In this document: positions 1 to 7,105 of the stretch, in pieces
Layout: each line of letters opens with the position of its first letter
Numbering within the stretch: the stretch's first letter is position 1
Assembly: GCA_900547835.1 (NCBI GenBank)
Contig: URIJ01000101.1
Coordinates: 1 to 7,706, forward strand
Source: an uncultured Collinsella sp.
GTDB taxonomy: Bacteria > Actinomycetota > Coriobacteriia > Coriobacteriales > Coriobacteriaceae
Length of the DNA stretch: 7,706 nt
Direction of reading: 5' to 3'
Program-made: the position numbers and the translations under genes
Notes under the pieces: model-generated
The model's input: the letters and a program-made list of their open reading frames with translations, nothing else
What the model was told of the DNA's origin: nothing
The model's database searches: none

Positions 1-122
1 GTCTGATGGGCGCTGTGGTGAGCTACCTAGCCATCATGGCCCTACTCCTGGTGCTGTTGATTGTCGAATACGCCCACATTCGCCAGCGCATAGAACGCGA
101 CCGCAACCCGTACGGCGCCTAA
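1..122 (+). CDS. C-terminal end of a membrane protein (5' partial)
   Basis: Only the last 39 or so codons lie in the window; the frame is open from the left edge (first complete codon at 3) and ends with TAA at 120-122. The visible peptide has one strongly hydrophobic stretch (VVSYLAIMALLLVLLIVEYA) followed by a charged tail ending in RDRNPYGA. This is the pattern of a last transmembrane helix with a basic cytoplasmic tail, as in many multi-pass transporters. An ATG at 6-8 could in principle start a 38-residue single-helix protein, but no upstream sequence is available to judge a ribosome-binding site, so a truncated larger gene is more likely. The family is not recognised. Confidence 0.55.
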   Translation, partial: LMGAVVSYLAIMALLLVLLIVEYAHIRQRIERDRNPYGA

Positions 123-317
123 TTCGAATCAATTTGAAGAAAAGAAACGTCGATGTTTTGGCACCGACAGCGAGCAGTCTCAAAGTGCCCCAGGTTGGCG
201 CGAAAGAGGAGCGACGCGTACTTCCGTACGCGAACGACGGTTTGAGCGACAAGATGGGGTGCTTCGGGGCTGCGCAGCGTCAACGTGGCCGCCGTTCGGT
301 AGAACGGCGGAACAAAG
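123..317. other. Convergent intergenic region with hairpins
   Basis: This gap lies between the plus-strand membrane protein and the 3' end of the minus-strand phosphatase. It contains a perfect 7-bp hairpin with a TTCC loop (CGCGTAC 215-221 with GTACGCG 226-232) and a perfect 9-bp hairpin (289-310). A possible longer-range pairing joins CCCCA at 188-192 with TGGGG at 255-259, enclosing the first hairpin. No convincing start codon with a ribosome-binding site was found. Long open frames run across it on both strands, but they continue antisense or out of frame into the phosphatase gene. It could be a structured 3' UTR, a transcription end zone or a dispersed intergenic repeat; one copy cannot decide. 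Confidence 0.4.
289..310 (-). terminator. Terminator-like hairpin after the phosphatase gene
   Basis: A perfect 9-bp stem (CCGCCGTTC with GAACGGCGG) closes a 4-nt loop. It begins 7 nt past the stop codon of the minus-strand phosphatase gene. Neither side carries a clear run of U, so it is not a classical intrinsic terminator. It may stabilise the mRNA 3' end or act as a weak bidirectional stop between convergent genes. Confidence 0.3.
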
Positions 318-1157
318 TTATTCCCCGGGGCGAATATTCGCGTAGAACTCCGCCCCATCATCGAGCCGCAGGATGCCCACGCGACCGAACTCGGAGCCGG
401 TGGCGGCGGCGCAGTCGATGTCGATGCGATCGGGCACACCAGCAGTGTCCTCGCCGCCCAAGCGCACGATCTGCCCGCGTCCCGATTCCTCATCGAGCCC
501 CGCCAGACCACCGACCTCGCAATAACGCCCGAGCGACACCGTTGGCGTGTGACCGCTCACCACGACCGGACCCTTGCCCTCGGCAGAAAGCAGCCCAGTC
601 GGCACATCCCAATAGCCGTGACGAATCCACAGCAGGTCATCGGACGACTGCACCGCGAGCATCTGCTGCAGCAGCTCGCGATCGGCACCCACCGCTCCAA
701 CGCCATCGGCACAATCGACGCCATGCTCAAGCAAAAACGCGCGCGCCGCCTTCATCTCGATTCCAGCATGTACCAGCAGATACGGGCGCTCCTCGGTCTC
801 GACCACCGCGTAGAGCGGCAGCGCGGCCATCCATCGCACGAGCTCCTCGTATGCCTCAAATTCCATGTCGTTGAGCTGCTCGCGCGTCGTCCAGCCACCG
901 TTGATATCCCAGGTCTCGGCATCGAGCGGATCCTGGCCAATGATGGCATCGAGCATGATCTGCTCGTGATTACCCTTGAGCACGTGGGCGTTGGGCAGCG
1001 AGCGCACGAGCTTAATAACGCCGACCGGATCGGGCCCGCGATCGATCATGTCGCCCAGCACGTACAGCGTGTCGTCGGACGTCAACGAGATCTTAGACAG
1101 GGCTTCGTCAAGCGCACGCACGTGCCCGTGAGCATCAGATGTCACATAGATCGCCAT
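318..1157 (-). CDS. PPP-family metallophosphatase (serine/threonine phosphatase-like)
   Basis: This 279-residue protein carries the calcineurin-like phosphoesterase motifs in order: SDAHGH (residues 7-12, metal ligands D8 and H10), GDMIDRGPD (35-43, D36 and D39), GNHE (62-65), LLVHAG (127-132, H130) and VSGHTPT (200-206, H203). Together they build a two-metal hydrolytic site. Motif spacing resembles bacterial PPP-type enzymes such as PrpA/PrpE protein phosphatases and ApaH-like diadenosine tetraphosphatases. The substrate cannot be told from sequence: phosphoprotein, dinucleotide polyphosphate or another phosphoester are possible. No signal peptide is visible, so it should be cytoplasmic. The ATG at 1157-1155 is preceded by AAGGAGAGG at a good distance, and residues 3-10 form the first strand and motif, so this start is secure. 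It stands alone, divergent from the antiporter gene. Confidence 0.9.
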   Translation of the reverse strand: MAIYVTSDAHGHVRALDEALSKISLTSDDTLYVLGDMIDRGPDPVGVIKLVRSLPNAHVLKGNHEQIMLDAIIGQDPLDAETWDINGGWTTREQLNDMEFEAYEELVRWMAALPLYAVVETEERPYLLVHAGIEMKAARAFLLEHGVDCADGVGAVGADRELLQQMLAVQSSDDLLWIRHGYWDVPTGLLSAEGKGPVVVSGHTPTVSLGRYCEVGGLAGLDEESGRGQIVRLGGEDTAGVPDRIDIDCAAATGSEFGRVGILRLDDGAEFYANIRPGE

Positions 1158-1204
1158 GGTACGCCTCTCCTTGCATTGCGGCCGAAGCCCGGCGCCGCAA
1201 CTAA

Positions 1205-1221
1205 AACTTCAAGTTGAACTT
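1205..1221. promoter_or_regulatory. Operator-like palindrome in the phosphatase leader
   Basis: AACTTCAAGTTGAACTT is a 17-bp inverted repeat with 8-bp arms around a central G and one mismatched pair. It contains overlapping 11-bp palindromes. It lies just downstream of the predicted -10 element of the minus-strand promoter, where a bound repressor would block transcription. No regulator gene is adjacent, so a role as an operator is inference. Confidence 0.25.
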
Positions 1222-1232
1222 AAACGTTACCC

Positions 1233-1261
1233 ATTGTACTCCGTTGCAATAAAGCTGGAAA
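1233..1261 (-). promoter_or_regulatory. Putative promoter of the phosphatase gene
   Basis: Read on the minus strand, TTTCCA (1261-1256, 4 of 6 matches to the -35 consensus) is followed after exactly 17 bp by TACAAT (1238-1233, 5 of 6 matches to TATAAT). Transcription would start near 1226, giving a leader of about 70 nt that includes the palindrome at 1205-1221. Confidence 0.4.
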
Positions 1262-1410
1262 GGGTTTCCGAGCAGAGGCAAAGACGGCGGCCGTCTATGA
1301 CGATATCGCGCACGCCCGCAATCCAACCCCATAAACCCACCATCTTTGGGTACAAATAACCGCAGACAACTGACCGTGCCACGCCAACCACCCAGGAGCG
1401 GACACCATCC

Positions 1411-3012
1411 ATGAACCAGATCCTTCTTTTTATCGGCCTCGTCATCATTTTGTGCCTGACCATCAAACCCGTCGGCAAAAAACTCCCCTTCCCCACCCTG
1501 CTCATCTTTATCGCGCTGGGCATGTTGTTGGGCGTCAACGGCCCGACGCATATCGACTTTAGCGACTACGCACTCACCGAAGCCGTCTGCAGCACGGCGC
1601 TGCTGTTCATCATGTTCTACGGCGGCTTTAACACCAATATCGACCGCGCCAAGCCCGTCGCTGCGCCGGCGGTGCTGCTGAGCACGCTCGGCGTCGTCAT
1701 CACTGCCGGCATCACCGGCGTGTTCGCCCACTTCGCGCTGGGGTTCGACTGGATCGGCGGCCTGCTGCTGGGATCGGTCGTGGCGTCCACCGACGCGGCC
1801 AGCGTCTTTAGCGTTCTGCGCGAGCACAGCCTTTCGCTGAGGGGCGGCACCGACTCGCTGCTCGAGGTCGAATCGGGCTCCAACGACCCCGTCGCCTACA
1901 TGCTCACCGCCGTGCTCGCCACACTCGCGGCCGGCGGCGACATCAACATTCCCGCACTGCTGGCCAAGCAGATTATCCTGGGCGCGGGCCTGGGTCTTGC
2001 AATCGGCTGGGCGGCGGGCCGCCTGATTGAACGCGCGCACGCAACGGCCGAGGGCGCGCAGACCATCTTTTTGTTCGCCGTGGCGATCGTCGCCTACGCG
2101 TTACCAAGCTATCTGGGCGGCAACGGCTTTTTGGCTGTATACCTGGCCGGCATTGTGCTGGGTGCCAGCGACATCACCGGCAAGGTCGAGATGGCGCACT
2201 TCTTTGACACTCTCACCGAGATGGCCGAGATGACCATCTTCTTTTTGCTGGGCCTGCTCGTTACACCCGCACGCCTGCCGCAAATGCTGCTACCGGGCCT
2301 GGCGCTCATGGCGTTTATGCTCTTCGTGAGCCGCCCCATCGCCGTGGGCATGCTGCTGGCGCCGTTTAGGACGAACCCTCGCCAGGTTGCGCTCGTAAGC
2401 TGGGCGGGCCTGCGCGGCGCGGCTTCGGTCGTGTTTAGCCTCTTTGCCGTGGTGGCCGGCGTTCCCGGCGGTCACGACCTGTTTGACCTGGTGTTTGTGA
2501 TTGCCGTGTCGAGCATTGTGGTGCAGGGTTCGCTACTGCCGGCGGTGGCGAAGAAACTCGATATGATCGATGCGGCCGGCGACGTACGCCGCACCTTTAA
2601 CGACTACCGCGACGAGGACGGCATGTCGTTTGTAAAGCTCAAGGTGGGCGCTGGACATCCGTTTGCCGGACGCTCGCTCGCCGATATTGGCAGCGCGACG
2701 GACATGCTCGTGGTCTTGGTGCTGCGCGACGGGGCGCACCCGGTACTGCCCAACGGCGATACCGTCATCGAGGAAGGCGACCTTCTGGTGATGGCAGCCC
2801 CAACGTTCGAAGAGCGTGCCGAGGTTACGCTGCGCGAGGTCACCGTGACGCCCCACGGTCGCCTGGCCGGTCAGCGCCTGCGCGATGTGCCGCAAGGCAA
2901 GCATCCGTTTATTGTAGTGATGCTCAAGCGCGACGGCCAAACGATCATTCCCGATGGCAACACCCTCATATACGCCGGCGACGAAGCCGTCATCGCCACG
3001 CTGGCGTCGTAG
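1411..3012 (+). CDS. CPA1-type cation/proton antiporter with RCK_C domains (NhaP2/CvrA-like)
   Basis: This 533-residue protein exchanges protons for monovalent cations, K+ most likely, across the cytoplasmic membrane. Residues 1-385 are a multi-pass Na+/H+ exchanger domain. It shows STDAA (126-130), ESGSNDP (154-160, with the membrane-embedded N158-D159 expected to carry ions and protons) and WAGLRGAASV (331-340, conserved R335). Residues 407-533 are cytoplasmic and contain two consecutive RCK_C/TrkA_C-like repeats of about 60 residues. Both share an AG-x-x-L-x-D start, an LxRDG centre and a PxG(D/N)T(V/L)I end. Such domains usually gate the antiporter in response to a bound nucleotide or ion; no N-terminal RCK_N (NAD-binding) part is present. 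The layout matches the NhaP2/CvrA potassium/proton antiporter group. The ATG follows AGGAG (1394-1398) at a rather long 12-nt gap, but the protein begins directly with the first helix. It is transcribed alone. Confidence 0.9.
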   Translation: MNQILLFIGLVIILCLTIKPVGKKLPFPTLLIFIALGMLLGVNGPTHIDFSDYALTEAVCSTALLFIMFYGGFNTNIDRAKPVAAPAVLLSTLGVVITAGITGVFAHFALGFDWIGGLLLGSVVASTDAASVFSVLREHSLSLRGGTDSLLEVESGSNDPVAYMLTAVLATLAAGGDINIPALLAKQIILGAGLGLAIGWAAGRLIERAHATAEGAQTIFLFAVAIVAYALPSYLGGNGFLAVYLAGIVLGASDITGKVEMAHFFDTLTEMAEMTIFFLLGLLVTPARLPQMLLPGLALMAFMLFVSRPIAVGMLLAPFRTNPRQVALVSWAGLRGAASVVFSLFAVVAGVPGGHDLFDLVFVIAVSSIVVQGSLLPAVAKKLDMIDAAGDVRRTFNDYRDEDGMSFVKLKVGAGHPFAGRSLADIGSATDMLVVLVLRDGAHPVLPNGDTVIEEGDLLVMAAPTFEERAEVTLREVTVTPHGRLAGQRLRDVPQGKHPFIVVMLKRDGQTIIPDGNTLIYAGDEAVIATLAS

Positions 3013-3026
3013 TGACCAGGGGTTAG

Positions 3027-3104
3027 CTAATTTGCGACGAAGAAATCAAGCGCCTAGAGAACTTCATGCCTTCGCTCGCAGATTTGGATTTGCCCGAGGA
3101 GTAA
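3027..3104 (+). pseudogene. Coding-like C-terminal scrap downstream of the antiporter
   Basis: Between an in-frame TAG (3024-3026) and TAA (3102-3104) lie 25 codons whose product (CDEEIKRLENFMPSLADLDL followed by PEE) looks like a genuine acidic, helical protein tail. There is no ribosome-binding site and the only ATG is at codon 15. It is not in the antiporter frame. It may be the decayed end of a longer antiporter C-terminus or of a lost gene. It could also be chance; the call rests on composition alone. Confidence 0.3.
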
Positions 3105-3190
3105 AGCACCCCTCCCCCATGTAACCATCCTGTAAATCATAGCGGCGCACTCGGGTTTTGCTGTGATTCGGTCGCGCCTGACGCTCCACT

Positions 3191-3202
3191 GTGCTAAAGT
3201 AT
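3191..3202 (+). promoter_or_regulatory. Putative extended -10 promoter of serC
   Basis: TGC followed by TAAAGT (TAAAGT at 3195-3200) forms an extended -10 element about 40 bp before the serC start. No good -35 box lies at 17 bp, which is tolerable for an extended -10 promoter. The predicted transcription start coincides with the 8-bp palindrome GAACGTTC (3206-3213), a possible but unproven regulator site. Confidence 0.35.
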
Positions 3203-3238
3203 CCCGAACGTTCAAACGACTACGAGGGGAACTAGAAG

Positions 3239-4362
<1,124 letters not shown>

Positions 4363-4363
<1 letters not shown>

Positions 4364-4379
4364 CCCGCAACACGCGGGC
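4363..4379 (+). other. Stem-loop between serC and serA
   Basis: GCCCGC and GCGGGC form a perfect 6-bp stem around AACAC, starting on the last base of the serC stop codon. No U run follows, so it should not terminate fully. It could mark the serC mRNA end or tune relative expression of the two genes. Confidence 0.35.
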
Positions 4380-4401
4380 CGACCAGCCACTTCAAACCAC
4401 T

Positions 4402-4410
4402 TGTTATAAA
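4402..4410 (+). promoter_or_regulatory. Possible extended -10 promoter of serA
   Basis: TGT followed by TATAAA (4405-4410) matches an extended -10 element well, but no -35 box is seen. Transcription would begin near 4417, leaving a leader of only about 16 nt that still contains the AAGGAG ribosome-binding site (4421-4426). If active, it would let serA be made independently of serC. Confidence 0.3.
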
Positions 4411-4432
4411 CAAATCCGCTAAGGAGTTTTTC

Positions 4433-5596
4433 ATGCGCAAGATTAAAACCATCGACGACATTACCAAGGACGGCAAAGTCGAATTTGGCGAGGGCTACGA
4501 GTTTGTGAGCACCGCCGAAGAGGCCGACGCCATTCTGATGCGCTCGACCGACCTGCACGGCTACGAGCTGCCCGAGGGCATCCGCGCCATCGCCCGCTGC
4601 GGCGCCGGCGTCAACAACATCCCCGTCGAGGAGTACGCCAAGAAGGGCGTCGTCGTCTTTAACTCCCCCGGCGCCAACAGCAACGCCGTCAAGGAGCTCG
4701 TCCTGGGCATGTTGGTGCTCTCGAGCCGCGGCGTGGTGCAATCGATGAACTGGGTGCGTGACAACGCCGACGACCCCGAGATTCAGGTCGATGCCGAAAA
4801 GGCCAAGAAGGCCTTTGTGGGCCGCGAGCTCAAGGGCAAGCGCATCGGCGTCATCGGCCTGGGCAACGTGGGCTCCAAGGTCGCCAACGCCTGCGTCGAT
4901 CTGGGCATGGACGTCTATGGCTACGATCCGTTCATTTCCGTTGAGCACGCGTGGGTGCTGAGCCGCGAGGTGCAGCGCGTGGGCACGCTCGAGGATCTCT
5001 GCCGCGGCTGCGACTACCTCACCGTGCACGTGCCCAGCAAGGCCGACACCATCGGCATGATCAGCACCGAGCAGATTAACCTGCTGGCACCGGACGCCGT
5101 GCTCATCAACTACGCACGCGAGACCATCATTGACGAGGACGCCGTCGACGCCGCCCTGCGTGCAGGCAAGCTCAGCTGGTTTAGCTGCGACTTTGCCACT
5201 CCCAAGACCGTCAAGATGCCCAATACGTTTATCACCACGCACTCGGGCGCCGGCACCGGCGAGGCCGAGGCCAACTGCGCAGACATGGCCATCAGCGAGC
5301 TCAAGGATTACCTGGAGAACGGCAACATCGCGCACAGCGTCAACTACCCCGCCTGCAGCATGGGCAAGGCGCGCGCCGCAAGCCGCATTGCCTGCCTGCA
5401 CGCCAACGTGCCCAACATGATCGGCCAGATCACGGCCATTCTCGCCAAGGACAACGCCAACGTGCAGCGCATGACCAACGAGTCCGCTGGCGAGAACGCC
5501 TACACCATGTTCGACACCGATGAGCACCTGGACGGCAGCACGATCGAGGCGCTCAAGCAGATTCCGTCGATGTATCGCGTGCGCGTGATTAAATAG
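4433..5596 (+). CDS. serA: D-3-phosphoglycerate dehydrogenase, short form with ACT domain
   Basis: SerA oxidises 3-phosphoglycerate to 3-phosphohydroxypyruvate with NAD+, the committed step of serine synthesis. The 387-residue protein has a split catalytic domain (about 1-100 and 270-305) around a Rossmann domain (about 101-269), then an ACT domain (about 317-387, from RIACLHANVPNMIGQI), the usual site of serine feedback. Visible motifs are RCGAGVNNIP (55-64), the nucleotide loop GLGNVG (142-147) followed by YDP (164-166), the substrate arginine R229 in NYARE and the catalytic histidine H270 in TTHSGAGT. By alignment from R229, the glutamate that normally pairs with the histidine is K258, and the usual RG and PHxGxST patterns are altered to RE and THSGAGT. 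AAGGAG lies 6 nt before the ATG. It is the second gene of the serC-serA unit and is followed by a strong terminator. Confidence 0.93.
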   Translation: MRKIKTIDDITKDGKVEFGEGYEFVSTAEEADAILMRSTDLHGYELPEGIRAIARCGAGVNNIPVEEYAKKGVVVFNSPGANSNAVKELVLGMLVLSSRGVVQSMNWVRDNADDPEIQVDAEKAKKAFVGRELKGKRIGVIGLGNVGSKVANACVDLGMDVYGYDPFISVEHAWVLSREVQRVGTLEDLCRGCDYLTVHVPSKADTIGMISTEQINLLAPDAVLINYARETIIDEDAVDAALRAGKLSWFSCDFATPKTVKMPNTFITTHSGAGTGEAEANCADMAISELKDYLENGNIAHSVNYPACSMGKARAASRIACLHANVPNMIGQITAILAKDNANVQRMTNESAGENAYTMFDTDEHLDGSTIEALKQIPSMYRVRVIK

Positions 5597-5636
5597 CGCC
5601 GGTGCCAAGCCTGCCAGACAGACCACGAAGCCCATT

Positions 5637-5672
5637 CGCCCCCCCGTTTTCACGAAACGGGGGGCGATTTTG
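5637..5672 (+). terminator. Intrinsic terminator of the serC-serA unit
   Basis: A C-rich arm pairs with a G-rich arm over 10 continuous base pairs (5640-5649 with 5655-5664), extended by two more pairs past a bulged C. The loop is TCACG and the U tract is ATTTTGTT. It lies about 40 nt after the serA stop. The minus-strand side has no U run, so it acts on plus-strand transcripts only. Confidence 0.9.
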
Positions 5673-5863
5673 TTGCTCCGGACGACTTTAAAATGATACC
5701 CAGAACAAGTTTTTTCAGATAATCGATAGTGAGGCTCCAGTCGCTAAGCACACCCGCTTTGATAAACAGCTTTATCAGGGACTTTAGTAGGTAAAAATCG
5801 GTCTCTATGTGCCGAATGTAAGTTGACTGTCCATTTTCCGAAACAACTTATTCTAGGTAGCAT
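5650..5863 (-). pseudogene. Small AT-rich reading frame interrupted by a single-base shift
   Basis: On the minus strand an ATG at 5863-5861 follows GGAAGG (5878-5873) with a 9-nt spacer, a sound initiation site. That frame stops after 39 codons at 5744. A second frame, open from 5847 to a TGA at 5650, encodes 65 residues that look far more protein-like: ETDFYLLKSLIKLFIKAG and then LTIDYLKKLVLGIILKSSGA, lysine-rich and hydrophobic. It has no start of its own. Removing one A from the run at 5837-5834 joins the two frames into about 70 residues (MLPRISCFG, then NGQSTYIRHIE and onward). The last codons are read from the serA terminator hairpin. The family is not recognised. It could be a decayed small gene, part of a dispersed repeat, or a small cationic peptide gene. 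Its base composition is poorer in GC than its neighbours. Confidence 0.4.
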
Positions 5864-5881
5864 TTTTAAGGCCCTTCCAAG

Positions 5882-5901
5882 GCAAAATATAAGTATTTTG
5901 C
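5882..5901 (-). other. Perfect 8-bp hairpin upstream of the small frame
   Basis: GCAAAATA (5882-5889) and TATTTTGC (5894-5901) pair perfectly around a TAAG loop. On the minus strand the hairpin ends only 3 nt before the GGAAGG ribosome-binding site of the small reading frame, so it could influence that site. It is AT-rich and lacks a following U run on that strand. Confidence 0.35.
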
Positions 5902-5916
5902 GACCAAAACTCTAGT

Positions 5917-5943
5917 CCGCGCGACCATTTTCCGCCCGCGCGG
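5917..5943 (-). terminator. Terminator-like hairpin after the nuclease-like gene
   Basis: CCGCGCG (5917-5923) and CGCGCGG (5937-5943) form a perfect 7-bp GC stem with a 13-nt loop, directly abutting the stop codon of the minus-strand gene. The following minus-strand sequence ACTAGAGTTTTGG holds only a short U run, so termination would be moderate. Confidence 0.45.
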
Positions 5944-6993
5944 CTACATTCCCGCCCAATCGATAAAAATCTCCTCACGAAGCCGCCGTTCGAGCTCCTG
6001 CTGCCGCGGCGTCTTGTCTTTCAGCGGCACATCGAGATAGGACATGATGAGCTCCATCACCACGCGGAAGGCATCGGAATCGGCCAGCTGACCATAGGTC
6101 ATCAGAACGACGGGATATCCCATGGCTTGCAAGGCCGTCGTTCGATCGGAGTCCGAGATCTTGGATTCAATGGATCCGTGAATGGCTTTACCTTGGCATT
6201 CAACCAGACACTCTCTGCTGCCGTCCTTATTTGCCAGCAGGATATCGGCATAGCGCCTATCAAGCCCCGAAATCAGGCGGGCACTGCGCGTCAAGCGAAT
6301 CTCGACGTTATTGGTAAGGCGCAGCCCTTCGCCGCCGCGCAACCTCGTAAGGCCAAACAGCATCGAAGCCTGGACCTCGAGCGGCGATGCCGCCACCCCC
6401 GTAATGCATTTCGCGGCACGCGTGAACGATTTAGCGCCGCGGAGCCCCGGGATCTTATCGACGTACTCGGTAAGTTCAGAGAGCTCAATCAAGGGAGGTC
6501 GTTTCCACAAGTCTGTTGGATTCCCCGAGGTATCCTTTACGTTTTCCCAGCCCGACCGTGCGTCACCCCACCGGCCCCCGTATGCCTGCTCAAGTGCCGA
6601 CTTTACCTGAGGCGCAATCTTGCACACGGCAAAGGTGCCGCACATCTCATACATGCACATGATCAGACGCTCGTTTGAGACCGAGGAAGCCAGGGTCAGC
6701 AGGGTAAAGAGCGGGGACGCGACATCGAGGCCAAACTCTGTCTGTCGCATGGAATCAAACGGCCTCTCCCCGTTCCAAACATGCCTGACAATGCGATCGC
6801 CCTTACGTCCGCAGCTGCCCTGCGCCAACACGTGTAACGGGGTGCCCAGGAAATGCGTGACGAGCGGATGCTCACATAGGTGCTCCCTGCGCGGATCGTC
6901 CGCAGAATCGGGCAGGTCCGGCATTATTGCCAAGACCTGTGGAGGTATCCGGTGATACCGAAAGGCAGATATGTCGCACAGCATGTCGTCCAT
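5944..6993 (-). CDS. Uncharacterised protein with predicted PD-(D/E)XK-like C-terminal domain
   Basis: The 349-residue product has no confidently named family. The C-terminal part (about 195-320) follows the pattern of DUF559/Vsr-like PD-(D/E)XK nuclease folds: ASPLEVQASML (202-212, E206), YADILL (248-253, D250), the core ECQGK (265-269, E265 and K269), then SDSDRTTALQAMGYPVVLMTY (280-300). These resemble the S-x-x-E, VDF, E-x-x-G and DRxRDxxLxxxGxxVxRxT motifs of that group. The earlier segment GLDVASPLFTLLTLASSVS (88-106) resembles the TSPxRTLxDLA stretch found upstream of DUF559 domains in AbiEi-like actinobacterial proteins. From memory, similar proteins occur in Coriobacteriia. The frame stays open to 7353, but residues upstream of the ATG at 6993 are antisense to the peptidase gene. 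No clear ribosome-binding site precedes this ATG; a second ATG lies at 6984. No partner toxin is adjacent. Confidence 0.75.
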   Translation of the reverse strand: MDDMLCDISAFRYHRIPPQVLAIMPDLPDSADDPRREHLCEHPLVTHFLGTPLHVLAQGSCGRKGDRIVRHVWNGERPFDSMRQTEFGLDVASPLFTLLTLASSVSNERLIMCMYEMCGTFAVCKIAPQVKSALEQAYGGRWGDARSGWENVKDTSGNPTDLWKRPPLIELSELTEYVDKIPGLRGAKSFTRAAKCITGVAASPLEVQASMLFGLTRLRGGEGLRLTNNVEIRLTRSARLISGLDRRYADILLANKDGSRECLVECQGKAIHGSIESKISDSDRTTALQAMGYPVVLMTYGQLADSDAFRVVMELIMSYLDVPLKDKTPRQQELERRLREEIFIDWAGM

Positions 6994-6996
6994 GAA

Positions 6997-7008
6997 GGGT
7001 ACGTACCC
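6997..7008. promoter_or_regulatory. Perfect 12-bp palindrome before the nuclease-like gene
   Basis: GGGTACGTACCC lies 3 bp upstream of the predicted ATG of the minus-strand gene, where a ribosome-binding site would be expected. It could be an operator. A perfect palindrome of this length is expected once or twice by chance in a window this size, so position is the main argument. Confidence 0.25.
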
Positions 7009-7105
7009 GCTGCGTCGCTTGTGAACCCGCTCGGACGGCAAACGCGCTGGCTCGGCCTGCGAACGGTAAATACTGCCACGCCCACGTCGCGGATCTCTCA
7101 GGAGG

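Noticed and set aside
134..874. A 246-codon plus-strand frame beginning in the intergenic region and running over the phosphatase.
   Set aside because: Its product is very rich in Arg, Pro, Ala and Ser, typical of a GC-rich shadow frame, and most of it is antisense to the phosphatase. No ribosome-binding site precedes it.
1201..2040. A 279-codon minus-strand frame over the antiporter gene.
   Set aside because: It is an antisense shadow rich in Ala, Glu, Gln and Asp without any motif; the plus-strand antiporter has unmistakable family motifs.
3105..3190. A terminator for the antiporter gene in the gap before serC.
   Set aside because: Only weak C/G-rich pairings were found and no stem with a U run, so no terminator is annotated.
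5760..5777. A perfect 7-bp hairpin (TGATAAA, loop CAGC, TTTATCA) in the AT-rich gap.
   Set aside because: It falls inside the small reading frame, where it encodes part of LIKLFI, and AT-rich palindromes of this size arise easily. It is not claimed as a separate element.
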